DNA from: Aphelocoma coerulescens
Taxonomy: Eukaryota; Chordata; Aves; Passeriformes; Corvidae
DNA length: 64,000 nucleotides
Assembly: GCF_041296385.1 (NCBI RefSeq)
Contig: NC_091015.1
Location: 88,458,004-88,522,003, forward strand
Direction: 5' to 3'
Shown: positions 21,209 to 33,919 of the stretch, in pieces
Numbering within the stretch: position 1 is the stretch's first letter
Layout: each line of letters opens with the position of its first letter
The notes under the pieces: generated by a model
Seen by the model: only the letters and a program-made list of their open reading frames with translations
What the model was told of the DNA's origin: nothing
Databases searched by the model: none
Program-made: the position numbers and the translations under genes

Positions 21209-24200
21209 GGACAGTCAATTTTGTTGTTTTTTTGGTTTCTATATATTTTCCATAAATTCCTTTTATTTTGCGTGTACTTTTTGACAGTATTTATTTTACT
21301 TATAAGCACCCAGCATTAAGAGTGAAAGTAGTAACTCACCCAGATCCCTAAGGGTGAAGGAAGCATGTTATTCACAGCCTGGATTTTCACAGCCAGATGG
21401 CTATAAAAAACCCCTGATTTTCCACACCTGTATTTCAGTTTATTAACTGAGCCCTGTTCATAACAATATCAAACACAAATAGCTCCCCAAACAGCAGAAC
21501 TAATGAAGCTTTTTTCCTACGGATGTTCTTAAGGACAAAAGACACTTTGCAGTGTCATTGTTATTAGACCAGTCTTCCTAACCTTTGGGAAAACATACCT
21601 TCTTGTGGTCCCTATATAGGCCCTAGTAACCACTGGTCACTTCCACATATCCAGCAATTTCAGTGCTGCCCCCCACCTGTTTTCCTACTCTATGTCTTTC
21701 TTTGCATGGCTTGTCGAGTAAGTGCCATGTCCTTGATGTAAAGCTACTTCCCAATTACCTGGCCTGGTAAATATATCCTGGCTGCCTACACAATGGCAGT
21801 CGAATGAGGATTACAAATGACCTCACAATTTAGTTGTCCCCACATAGAAGCATTACAATTATGTCTCTTTTTGGCACCAGTTTCCCTTCAGCTTGTAGAG
21901 AGGGATAACATTTTGTGGACTTTTACCCCTTTTATTCTTCTACTGTGAGGTACCAGGTTCAAACATAGCAGGATAAATCTAGTAGACAAACACATAATCT
22001 TTATGAATTTGTAACTTATTTTCCCTTAACAACATGATTTGCATTTTTAGATTCCTTGAACTTTATATCCTCCATTTAAAATTTTTTATATTGATGTGTC
22101 ACTGAAAAACACCTTCTTTTTTTTAACATTTTTTATTTCTTTGACTCACAGTTAGAAGCTATAGCATATTCAATTTCAAAGACAAAGCAACTTCATTTTA
22201 TCTTTAAAGGAAGACTAGGAGTTATTGACTCAAACCCCTTTATTCTGTTGGGTTTCTTGGTTTTGGTTTTGCTTTAATTTTGTTGGTTTGGGCTTGTATT
22301 TTTTTTTTTTAATTCAGTAACCCATTACTGATTTCCTTTAGTGTTTTGCACATAAAATCTGCCCTATTATGGAGGGCCAGTATATAATTTATGTCCTATT
22401 TTTAGTGTGATATCTAGGTCTATGTGACTTTCTGCATTAGGAAGGTAATTTTTCATTTATTAAAAGGGACTGCAGTAGGAAAATCTATGAAAATATAGAG
22501 AATAAAAACAGTATATGTAATTCGTGAATCATTGGTGTATATGAATGTTGTTGTTATACTGAGAATTTGTTTCTGAAATAGGGATTAATACACTTTAAAT
22601 CTTTAAAAACCTTATAAATATACATACTCACCCCCCCTAATTTTTAATTCTTAGATGTAGCAGTTTTACGGTATCACTCAAAGTAGTCAGTTTTGAGCTA
22701 TTTTGAATGAAAAGAAACGCATGATGACTCAAGAAATCCTAATTGCTGCTTCCTACTATTTATTCAAAGTAATTTTTTTTTATGCTGTTCTGAACAGGGG
22801 AAAAATGATGGTAAGTAAAAGACTGCTCCTCACAAGATTATCTCATGAGCCCATAGAGTCATATAGGTCAAAACATTATCCTGATCCATACACAGATAGC
22901 TACAGAACAAAATGGCCCATGTCTATGCTATTAAATTCTCTTTTTCTTTAAACAGAGTGGCCACAAACATGTTGCTAATGTTTTTTGAGGCTTTTATTTC
23001 TAAGAGTAAGACTTCTGAGAAGGTATAATACTGGGCATCGTCTTTATATTGCATCCCCTCTTCTTTCTTAAATCATCATTTCACTCTCTCAAGAGGATAA
23101 AAAAATGTAGTTAAAGCAAACATTTCACTCCAAAGATTTCCATTAGAAGAGATTGGCAGAGGTGATACTGGCTCATCCAAAGGTCAATAATAATTTCCCC
23201 AAGCTCCTGACATTTTAATTTCATAAGTATTGTCACTTTTATCTTACACAATTTTGTCAAACAGAGACCCCATAATAATTCCTTCTCCCAACAAGTTTTC
23301 CAGTGGTGGGATCCTCAGCCATCATATGACCATGAGCACACTCATGCCATGGACCATTTTGATAACTTCAAAACATAGAAACAACATATTTCCTTTATTT
23401 GGGAACAGTACCTGGGATTGTTTAATTTCCTAGTATAGATACACCAATGTCCAATCAGACTTTTCAGCTGCTGATCTCATCAACCAATCGTACATAAATT
23501 TTCATAAGAACATATTTTCCACGATGTGCTCTACTTCCCTTCATACGACTTAATATTTTCTTTAATCTGAAGAGAGCTTTGGTCAGTTACCCTTCATTAA
23601 TAACTCAGTATAAATTAACCTAGCTAGAAAAGTATAAAAGACATAAAAACCATACAGAAAATATTTCGATCCTTTTATCCCTTTCTGGAGAGTTTTAGTG
23701 CTCTCAGAAATAAGTGACCTAGGCACACTTCTAAACTGGGGATAGGCAATCATAGATCAACATGAGTATATAAATTTTGCATTTAATTGTTGCTCTGATT
23801 CTACCATTTTTGGTTAGGTGTTCACCAGAGAACCCCATGAATGGGGTTTGGAGTATCTGCAGTATCAAACTGTTTTAATGAAACATTTTCAGCCTAGTTT
23901 CTTGAAGAAATGAGATGCACGCAGCCGAATTGTCTCTCCATCTGTATATTTGTAAATATCTCCTAATTGCTTTAGAATCTGTTGGTCATTTCAGCTAAAC
24001 CTATCTGAGAGTAGAGTTGTCAAGGGTATTCTATTACTACTAATCCAGTAAAAATTGCTGAGTGAGTAGACATACATTAGTGGAGAAAAAGCAAATGTAA
24101 ATTTGGCCTGTAATTCTTCCAGAATGAAATAAACAGCTACCTAATCAATAAACTTTGAACCCAGCTTTTTTCCCATTAAATGAAAAATGGAAAGGAATCT

Positions 24201-24612
24201 TGTGCAAGGGAGAAATGAAAAGACTTTAAGGACATGACAGGAAATAGGAGAAATGGAGAAATTATTAGAAAATACGAAACACTACCAAATAAAAATTTGA
24301 ATTTAATTATCTCTGCTTTTCTTGAAACAACTCCCTTTACTTAACCATGTCATTATAATAGCACCAGTGGATCAGAAGGTGGTAACAGCAAGAGAAAGGT
24401 GCTAATACAAAGTTCATTGTTTAATTGCCTTTAACTATAAGAGTGAGAAAGTTTTTCAAGTAGCTGGGCTGCTGACAGGCAGTCTAAGTGCAATAGAGAG
24501 CATAGAGGGATTTGTCTGAGGCAGATTTTTAAATGAAAAGCAGAAGGTCCATCACTGAAGCATATCTGGAGAGTGGCATCTATGAGAAATAGTTGTTTTT
24601 CCTGATTTCCAG
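21209..24612. other. No gene recognised
   Basis: AT-rich unique DNA with T-rich low-complexity runs near 22250-22310. No element or coding signal seen. Confidence 0.5.
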
Positions 24613-24796
24613 GAGGTCCAAACTCAGCAAAAAAACCCTGGTACCTGCTGCCGCACCCACAGACAAAATACAGAAATTAAGATACTTGGACTCCTTTCCC
24701 TCTGAGTCGAGGCATTTTCAGGATGCCACTGCATTCAATATCCAATTTGAGGATGAAAAAATGCAGCCTGACACAGCAACCTTGAAAGATTGCTGA
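24613..24796 (+). CDS. Possible 3'-terminal exon, unassigned
   Basis: A strong-looking splice acceptor (TTGTTTTTCCTGATTTCCAG, ending 24612) precedes a frame that runs about 61 codons to TGA at 24794-24796. The product is mixed and hydrophilic, unlike the AT-biased ORFs around it, with segments RSKLSKKTLVPAAAP, RYLDSFPSESRHFQ and FEDEKMQPDTATLKDC. An ATTAAA polyadenylation-like signal follows near 24833. I recognise no family, and no upstream exon is identified. It may be chance. Confidence 0.22.
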
Positions 24797-25541
24797 CCCT
24801 CTATTGTAGCTTTTACTTTGGATGCAATCTAAATTAAAAGTTGCTTTTTCTCTTTTCTGAGAGGTTCTAACTTTTCAGAAAGAGCCGTTCATTTCTTAAT
24901 TTTAGGTAAGAGAATAGAAAGTCTGGAGAGAAAAAGATAAGCTTATGAAATGGGCTTTTTTTTTGGTTGAGTTTTACTTTGGGGTTTTGGGGTTTTTTTG
25001 TCAGGCCACCATTCTAATGAAAATCTTTGAAACTGAATCTAAACCAGGCTTAGACTTTGACTCATCCTGAAACCTAGTCTACTGCTTGATGACATTAATT
25101 TTGCATAGTTATACTCAAGAAACTTAAATAACTGCCTGGCACCTTAGCTTTGAAACCTTGTGGTAAGTCAACTGAATAATAATTTTAAATATACTGCCCC
25201 TGAATGTGAGAGAGCTAAAGCAGATCGTTAAATGGATAGATAGACACAGGGAGACAGAGGGAGCTTTAGCTATCACCAAAATAGCTGGTGAAGAACGGAA
25301 ACTGTGAAAGACTATGCCTCCCCTTAACAAATATGCTCTATGGAAGAATACACATTGTTTCTACTTTCCCTGCCTTTAATACCTAAGAATAGAAATTATT
25401 CACAGGGATTATAGCAGTGGGCATGTGCCAAAGTAATGACACTTTTTATTTTTAGAGGTGTAGATAAAATACAAAATGCTGTATTTATGTGGAAGATGCT
25501 CTCTTTGCAAGCAGGCATGCAAGTAATACATAAACATGTGT

Positions 25542-25545
<4 letters not shown>
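24797..25545. other. No gene recognised
   Basis: AT-rich sequence with a T/G-rich stretch near 24955-25005. Nothing else supportable. Confidence 0.5.

Positions 25546-25594
<49 letters not shown>
25546..25594. repeat. (AT)n microsatellite
   Basis: 49 bp of uninterrupted AT dinucleotides. The Tyr/Ile repeats in frames crossing it are artefacts. Confidence 0.98.
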
Positions 25595-25597
<3 letters not shown>

Positions 25598-27507
25598 AAC
25601 GTAGGCAGAATTTCCTTCCTCTGATCTGCATTGCAGATATTGGGAAATTGTGCTGCATATTCTGTAGTCATTTTGCATACAGAGTAGCCTGACAAAATTT
25701 GCATTAGAATTCCACAATTGATATGATGAAAGTATTTTTTCCCAGGTATCTCGAGTGACAGTTTTTTCATGTATAGGAACCCTCGGGTTTTTATGCAGCT
25801 TATTTATTTATTCATTCATGCATTTACTCTTTCATTCCTTAATTGTAACATTTATAGGACATGGGGTCTTTTTAGTTAAAACTCTCAGGATTTCATAATC
25901 AAAACAAACCTCATTCATTCTGATTCATCAAAAATGAAAAAAAAAATTGCCATGTACTTCAATGATGATTTACTCTATATCTGAAAGAGTTTGCAGAATC
26001 ATGACCTTAGATTCTAATGCACCTTTTAGTCCATTACCACTTTTTGAAACTACAAGAAAAATTACAGAAGTGAGATTTTTGTTTCCTTGTGATGTTGTTG
26101 TTAATAGGGCATTATATTTCCATACAGAACTTAATTACATTACTGAGGATTAATGATCTTCTTTATCTACACAACAACAATTTAGATATCTAAATGAATG
26201 ATTACACATTAGCATGTTCATTAACAAACAAGGATATATTAATGTCAATTGATTACAGAGAAAGGTTATTGATTATTTAACCACAAAGTATTTCAGTGAA
26301 ATATTGATTGAACCCATGTGTATAGGAAAAACTAATGATGTCTTTGACTTTGTACCAATTATGACAAATCTTAGTGCAGGCAGAAGACTTGACACGTTTA
26401 ATATTTTGACGTCTTCAAGAATCCCCAGGCAAATAATCCTTTTTCCTTCAAGGCAAACTGCAACACAATCTAGTGCAATGAGAAATTAAGGTCTCCATTT
26501 TAAGAGACCTTTAGGATATTGGTTTGAATCCTTATTGTCTTAGAGTCACTTTGGAATATCTAGAAAGCCACAACTTACAGTATAGAATGAATGCAGAAAT
26601 GTCTGTATTCCACATCTCATAATAAATTTATTTTTATTTGTTTTGTTGTTTTTTAGTTCTTCAAAGAAAACATATTCTGTGAATCTATTATAAGAACTAC
26701 TCTTCTGACATGGATATCAGTCATATACATGTGCATGAATAAACATATTAGAATTGCAACAGCCATTGCCTGCCTGAAAATTGAAAAGAGACTTTTTGCT
26801 CTAACTGAAATATTTTGCATTATGTTATGGTTTGGTTTTCTTTTTTTCCAATATAAATTTCTTAACTGTATGCTGTGCCCTTTCCCTGTATTTTGTTTTA
26901 GCACTATGACAGGAATCTGTCAACTTCTGTTGCCCATACTTTGTATGTTTTTTGCTGCAAGAAGCTGCTCAGCATAAAGTTATTGTAGAAATTAGTATTA
27001 AAGATTGACATAGCTCTCCTTCACATGATGTAAAAAAAATGCTGCCTTTAATATACAGTATCACAAGTACTTATTTATGATGAAAAAAGACAATAGGGAA
27101 TATAGAGAAGATAAAATGTTTTTTTCCATAACAAGGGAATATTGTTCAAAGAGGTAAAACAATACAAAAAGTTTCTTCCATAAACTGTTGCTTAAGTCTT
27201 ACAGCCCACCTAAATGGGAGTATATATACATTTTAAAGAACAGAAATTAAATTCAAACTTTGCAGTCCTTCGCTTGATTTATGCTGATAATTGGAGTTTT
27301 CTTGGTGAACTTCTTACAAAGTTTCTCTCTGCCCTTAATGAATTTTTCATTTTTCAGATTAGGCTACAAAGGCAGAAGACATTAGAAGTCAGTATTGGAA
27401 TATTATAAATTATAATATAACGACAAAAATTACTTTTGAGATAGAACACGGGAAAGCATGAGAAGTTTGGATTATTCGTTTATTGAAGACTTGATGAAGA
27501 TCATGAA
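25595..27507. other. No gene recognised
   Basis: AT-rich unique sequence. 26160-26420 is rich in homeodomain-like ATTA words and is listed as a possible conserved noncoding candidate. Confidence 0.5.
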
Positions 27508-28068
27508 GCATGGCCTGCAGGTCAAGGGAGGTGATTCTTCCTCTCTATTGCATTCCCCTGAAACTCTGCCTTGAGTGCTGCATCCAGTTATGGGGCCCTC
27601 AGCATAAAAAATACATGGATCTGCTTGAGCAGGTCCAGAGGAGGGCCATGAACATAAGCAAAGGCTGAAGCATGTCTCCTTTGAAGAAAGGCTAAAACTA
27701 TTGGGGTAGTTCAGCCTGGCAAAGAGGGGGATTTGCAGGGCCATTATTGCATCCTTTTAGTAATTAAAAGGGGGCTTATAAAAAGAGGTGGGGAGGGATC
27801 CTTTATCAGAGAGTGTAGTGAAAGGATGAGGGGCAATAGTTTTCAACCAATAGATTTAGTTTAAATATAACCCTTTTCTGTGATGGTGCAGAGGCACTGG
27901 AACAGGTTTCTGGGAGAAGCTGTGTGCACCCTATTCCTGGAAAAGTTCAGGGCCAGGTCAGATGGGACTTTGAGTAACCTGGTCTAGTTGAATATGTCCC
28001 AGCCCATGACACAGGGGTTGGAGACAGATGATGTTTAAGGTCCCTTCGAACCCAAGTCACTCTATGAT
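27508..28068 (+). mobile_element. CR1 LINE 3' end
   Basis: Sense-strand CR1 blocks appear in order: GGTCAAGGGAGGTGATTC, CTTGAGTGCTGCATCCAG, GGTCCAGAGGAGGGCCA, GGGGCAATAGTTTTCAACC, GGTCCCTTCGAACCCAAG and the CR1-type tail TCACTCTATGATTCT. It covers the end of ORF2 plus the 3' UTR. It is 5'-truncated, as most CR1 copies are, with several indels and no intact frame. The 3' end near 28068 carries the ATTCTATG-like motif that marks CR1 termini. Confidence 0.9.
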
Positions 28069-28074
28069 TCTAGA

Positions 28075-28744
28075 CGTTATTGCTGATAAATCTGTTACCA
28101 AATAAATATTAATAAGCATAGTTTAAATCCCTTTTTAATTGTGCTTAAGTTTTCCATGGCTGTTCAAAGAATAAACCATCTTGCCCATTGCCACAAGCCA
28201 ACATCCAGCAATTCTTTCACAACATGAAAGATGTAGATCAACTTTTTTAGAATAATAGTTTAAGCTCCAGTTTTGATTTGTGACTTTTTCAGGTGGAAAG
28301 TCTCTGGGACCATCTATAGTTAACCTGGCCTGGCCTGCAGCAAATTAAAACTAAGTGCAGGATTTTCTCCAATAAGGTGGATGTCAGTCAAATCTAACTA
28401 GGTTAGATACAAGACAGAGCACAGATGCAGCATGGCTGAGAAAAATATAATTTGTCTTCAGCTCAGGAGTGGAAAACAGCTGCTACTGCATTGGAATATC
28501 AGGTCATTTGACTTGCAAAAGAATGGGAACTGCAGCTTTTTGTAGATATTCTTCCTAAATGTTCAAAAAAATGTCATAACCTACACTGTCTGCTGAATGG
28601 CATTTCTTTTGTCAGATGAATTCTGACGTCTCAGGTGGTAGGGAACACTCCTAACTAGCAAAGGACAGTAATCTTACATTTGGAAAAAGTACATTAAAGT
28701 ACAAAAGTATATTGAAGAGAAGTGTAAAATAAAAAACAACATCA
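28075..28744. other. No gene recognised
   Basis: Unique sequence between two CR1 pieces of opposite strand. Confidence 0.5.
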
Positions 28745-29870
28745 GCGGCTAATAGCAGACTGTAGTGGCCTAGGTAGTCTCATGGTGACATCCCTGATAT
28801 GAGCCCCTGGTAAGCAGAACACCTCTCCATAAATTGCAACAGGTTAGAAAATAGGTGTCTCTGTACCTCTCAGAAGAGAGTTGCCTGCTACTATTAGCTG
28901 TCACCTTTCCTTAGTTGCCCTGGTTGTTATACAGGGAGAAGATTGGGCTGCCTTACTCAGCTCCAGTGGCTCTCCTGATGTGACAGGTCTTTCAATTTCA
29001 GTCTGCAGAGTGGTGAAGAGGTTCTTCCCTCCTGAAGATCCTTCCCATTATAAGTTACAATTCTACATTACTAGCCCCCCTCCTTTCTGTGTGTTTCAAT
29101 GGAAGAGGTTTTGGCTCTTTGGCCATGGGCTGCGTGTCTGCTGCAGACTGCACTTGGAACCAGATATACACTCCTCCTCAGCCTCCTGGATACTGCAGTC
29201 TTCTCACTGACTCCTGCAGCCTCAGAGCCACTTGCAACAGGAGTTACCTCACTTGGGCGCACCCTTTGCAGGCAGGTCTGTTGCTCGTCCCAGGAGAAAT
29301 GTCTTCACACTTCCTGTAGTCAAAGGTCCACACTGCAGCTTCTCCCCTTCAGCAGCTCCCTCTGGGCGGAGTCATCAGCCACCAGGGTAGATGGTACAGA
29401 CCCCCTAGTAGGAGAGGCAGCCTTGGCTCTAGGGGACAAGTGCTCATCATTCGCTTTGGGGGTTGGGAGGATAAGTGCCCTTGGCCTGTGCAGATGATCA
29501 CAGAATGGTGGCTGGTTGCAGGGTTATGAGGACTTCAAGTGGCTCCACTCAGCCAGTGGAATAACTCCCTTTTGAAGAGGCACATTCCTGCACACCCTCC
29601 CACACAAACTGCCACACCACACCCCAGCTAACACACCATGGCTGGTTTGTCTGCCCTGGTCATGGTGCTCCTGGTCACTCACGCTCCCTGGGACTGACCT
29701 TTGTGGGTGCGGGATGCAGCCACCCGGCCAGGCCTCCTCAGCCACTCTCATGCAAGCTGCTGGCTCCTGGCAGGGCTCAGCAACCCCTGGACTTTCCCTG
29801 GAACAGGAAACACAACCCAAAGGTTGTGATACTCTCCTTGTGGAATGCACCTGATTCACAGCTGATCACC
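28745..29870 (-). pseudogene. CR1 ORF1 and 5' UTR remnant
   Basis: On the minus strand, ATGACCAGGGCAGACAAACC at 29663 matches the CR1 ORF1 start region (MTRADKPAMVC), followed at once by a stop and frameshifts. Further on, frames give GSEAAGVSEKTA, then ERPVTSGEPLELSKAAQSSP, then a decayed SGNH-esterase entry block (VAGNSLLRGTE; the family usually has GDSLLRGTE) and LPGAHIRDVTMRLPR. Homology stops near 28745, before the rest of the esterase domain. ORF1 supplies RNA-binding and esterase functions for CR1 retrotransposition. This copy is dead. The sequence above 29663 is its 5' UTR; the exact upper boundary is uncertain. Confidence 0.8.
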
Positions 29871-32800
29871 TTGGTGACCATGAAGAGCTTAGCCACAATT
29901 ATAAAGGGATTTGACTACATTATTGATAAAAAATTGGTACAAATTTTAAAAATTGCTACAAATTTACCACTATCTGAATAATACTAGTCCAGAGCAGCAA
30001 CCTTAATTCATTTTCTCTGCAATTGTACACCTTTTCTGTGATACGCAATTTTTCCCAGGATACCAGAATTCATGGTTTCTGAGTGAAATTCACCTCTGTT
30101 CATAGTCTGTCTCCCAGGTTTCTCTTGACTGAGACTATTCAATCCCTACCAAAGAACTTAACATCATTTACTCTTTGTTATACTAGGCTCTAGATTTCAA
30201 ACCCTATACACAATACCTATAAACATCTCGATCAAGTTGATTTAGCGTTGAAGACACAATTCAACTATTTAAAACACCCAAAAATATTTCCAAAGCACAG
30301 AGGTCCATGAACACTGGGGTAAAAAGAACTTGTTTTTCCCTTGACTCACAGCAGAGAAACTTTCCAAGGAATTTTTGGAAACCTGTTTATCTTTGAGAGC
30401 TACGAGTATGTCTAACAAATGTAGTGGAAATGGACTGACTAGAAACTTAACAGTTGCAGTAGGTGAATAATACATACACACACACACACATGCACATATA
30501 CACTAGGGAACTCTTTCCTCCACATGAATTCAGTTTGACAGTCCTTGATTTCATTGTTAAAATATTAAAATATTAAAATTATTAAATTCCTGTCTATCAG
30601 TAGTTTATATACAGACAACACCTAGATTCTAAGAAATCAGCTTTTCCTTCATCAGCATTTTTTCTTGTCAGAATTTGACTGCTTTTTATCTTTCACTGCT
30701 ATATCAAATAATTTAGAAAATGTCACTTTTTTTCCTCATAATCCCAGTTTTGACAGAGCAGATTTTCTATCATGTTGGAGACAAGAACATAAAATTGCCT
30801 TTGCAGTCATTCCTTTGAATCTTTTAAATTAGATGCCACTGTTACTTTTATTCATTTATCCTTTCAAATTTTGATTATGAAAATGCAAATATTATGAACT
30901 CAGTTGCACAGAAAAATCATCCAGAGTACCTCAAGTTCTCCTAAGAAAACATGGGTGACCACAGACTTTAAATCATTGCATATCCTTATTCATCATCTTG
31001 TTGTTTTTCCTTTGCTTTACTGTGACAGTTTCCCCAGCTGTTCTGACATTGGCCTTGCATGTCATGCTATTTACCATGGGCAACTCAAGCTGCCAGAAAG
31101 GTGCAAAGAATGGTGATGCTCATATCAATTTTTTAGCAAATTCAACAGTACAAGTGCATTTAAGAGGCGTTCATTCAGGCACTGCAACAAGCATCTAACC
31201 CTTGTGGATTAAAGAGCAACATGCTAGGGATGAGCTAGCTACCATCAATATGTAAGGACTGCAATCTATAAAGTCTTTTATGCATATAATATTGCACAGC
31301 TGTGAATATAATTCCTATTTGTCTGATAGAAGTATTCTAGATAGAAGGTTGCAAATAATGTTTTGAAAAGTGGTACCATGGAGAGCTTTATGAATTTCAC
31401 ATATCATATTCACTATGCAGACCTAATGACATTAGCACAGTTTGTCATTTAGCTCAGTACAAGATTTATGCTTGTTTATATTGTACAAGCTTGCAGTCAT
31501 GTAGATCTAAATGGTTACACTACATGTTTTCTTCTTTTCTCTGGTTTGTTACTGTTAATGCACATGAAAGAATCTGAACAAAAGTCTGTAAGGCTTTGTT
31601 TTTATAAATTTCTTCATCACAGATTCTGAAGGCATTCTGAGACTACATTGCTAGTAAAATCTATAAAACCTACTTGATAATGGGGCAAGTGTAAAAATTC
31701 TGGTAAGGGGATGGTACATGTTTTGCCTTGATAAAAACAACTCAATTTGATGAAAGCAAGACAGTGCACTTCCAGTTGCTCTCTGTGTTGAGAATAACCA
31801 AATAAATATGAAACATCACCTCTATTCTTGGTTACATTTTTATTTAAATAATAATTTTCTTTTATTAAAAATAAGAGTATCTACAGAGACGCAAAAACAG
31901 TATTTCAAAACCTATTGTTTTATAAATACCTTTGGGTTGCGTAAAGCTTTCCTCATTGTAGGACAATTGGTGAGTGCAATAAAATGTTCTCTATCGATCT
32001 GTGTCATAGCCCACTGCTTGTTGCCTTGAGTATAGTGTATAAGCCAGCCAGAACACAATCTTTTTTCCCTGAGAAAGATAACAGCAGTGATCCAGACTTT
32101 CTATTGCAGCTTCCAAGATCAAATAAAATGTGGATAGTAGATGTCACCCACCATGTTTTAGGAGGAGATAGTAAATGCTTTTTAGCCATATATGCTTTCC
32201 ATGTCAGTTCTCATGATTTTAAAACTATTTTAGGCCAAATGTATGAGTCTTTTTTTTTTTATTATTCAACATTGTACATGCATATTTCTGTTGTCATATA
32301 TCTACGACCGATATGCATAATTTTATTTATGACAATATATTTGCACCTATAGTTATTATATCCTATTTGTAATTTAAATACATTTTTTGTCCCATACTTA
32401 TGTGTGTTGGCACATGCAAAAATCTTAAAAATTTCATTTAACAGTGTTCAGAAATGTTGTGCAATATTTCTAGCTTTTTCATGCTTCACCATAGATTTAC
32501 TCAAACTAAAACTATTTTTCACTTAGGGTTTAGATATAGTACATCCACTGCAACAGAATGGGAAAGATAAAGCAAGCCAATAACACACTCAGTATTTAAA
32601 ATTTTATGAGAGAAATAAATACTTTTGTTAAAAACAATAAAGGAAATAGCTGAATTATTTGCATTTATGCCTTACATTAAAAGAATGTGTAAAATTCTTT
32701 TAAAACAGTAGATACACTGCTGTCATGAAGACAATCTCATTTGTCAGTTTATAGAATTTGATTTAGTGGGCTAAGACACGCAGGTGAAATTTTACTGAGG

Positions 32801-33721
32801 TGAACTCTGTGTGTCTCCATAAAAAGCCCAATTCCTGTTTATAAAAGAGACACGGAGGAATCAAAAGTAAATGCATATACAGCTAAAGCAGTAGTTTTAA
32901 TTACAGTTCAGAGAAATAAGTTATGTTCCAGTAAAATTAGGGTCTTTTCAACATTCTTTAGTAGAAGAAAAATAGAATAACTTTAAAATTTGAAGGCTGT
33001 AAAATAAATATTTCAGATTATAATATTTAGTATGACACTCATCATTTGGGTTATGTAAGATAGGACACAAAAAGGATAAAAAGAAAACAGAGGCTTTACT
33101 ATTTGGTAAATTTTACCAAAGTATTCTTGGTCATCTAGCTGCAGTATGCAATCTTCAAAGAGACGTGAAAGGATATTTATTCATAAGACAATTTTAGACA
33201 GGTACACTGTACCTCAACAATTACATAGATTAGATGACTTGCTCGTTGTCATTCAAAACATCTGCACGTGAAAAGTAGCTCAGCAATCATATATTAGCAA
33301 TCTCAAGTTGCCCTAAAATGCTGAAGATAGATGACTCCTTCAGACTGATGAGATTAGTAAGATTTTTGAATGCTATGAGTGACTTCATTGGAGTTTGTTT
33401 AGCTAGCAGCCTAGAAAGTGTCTGAGGATGACAACAATTTCATGAAGGTCAACTGAACACTTTTGAATTTGTCTAACTGGAACCCTAAAAGGCTTCATCC
33501 CAGCACTGCATTGTCAAGGTCCTGCAGGTAATGCTTTTAATCAGAATGTTTTTGCACATTTTTCTAAGTAATTTCTTTTCTTTTACCTTTCTGTTTACCT
33601 TTCATCTTGGGCTTGACATGACACTTAGAGCACACCATGCATAAACACTACAGAGGCTTGGTTAAATGCAATTCTTCCCTTTGCTCTGTGACAGAAATAC
33701 CAAGCAGATTGACTATACTTT
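29871..33721. other. No gene recognised
   Basis: AT-rich unique DNA with one short AC microsatellite. ORFs such as 31984-32352 plus show no recognisable domain. Confidence 0.55.
30476..30490. repeat. (AC)n short microsatellite
   Basis: About seven AC units in a perfect run. Confidence 0.9.
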
Positions 33722-33919
33722 TCAATTAACTTGAAAACCATTCTGTTGACACCACTCTGAGAGGCTTCTGTACTCCTCAGGCAAGAAAGTATGAGCAAAG
33801 CATAACAACATTTTTCCCAGTAGCTGCTGCTGAACTGCACATCTTAGAGCTTCAACAGAAACAGAAAAACCTTTTGCAAAGGCCAAAGCCTGTTCTTCAT
33901 TTGCAGGCTGTACTGACAT
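33722..33919 (-). CDS. 65-codon unassigned ORF
   Basis: ATG at 33919 to TAA at 33722. The product has protein-like composition (NEEQALAFAKGFSVSVEALR, LLGKMLLCFAHTFLPEEY, SLSEWCQQNG), with amphipathic helix-like spacing and few low-complexity residues. I recognise no family. A second minus-strand frame (33840-33625) overlaps. It could be a lone exon, a retrocopy fragment or chance. Confidence 0.2.
   Translation of the reverse strand: MSVQPANEEQALAFAKGFSVSVEALRCAVQQQLLGKMLLCFAHTFLPEEYRSLSEWCQQNGFQVN

Noticed and set aside
25396..25770. ORFs with Tyr/Ile repeats
   Set aside because: Translation of the AT microsatellite.
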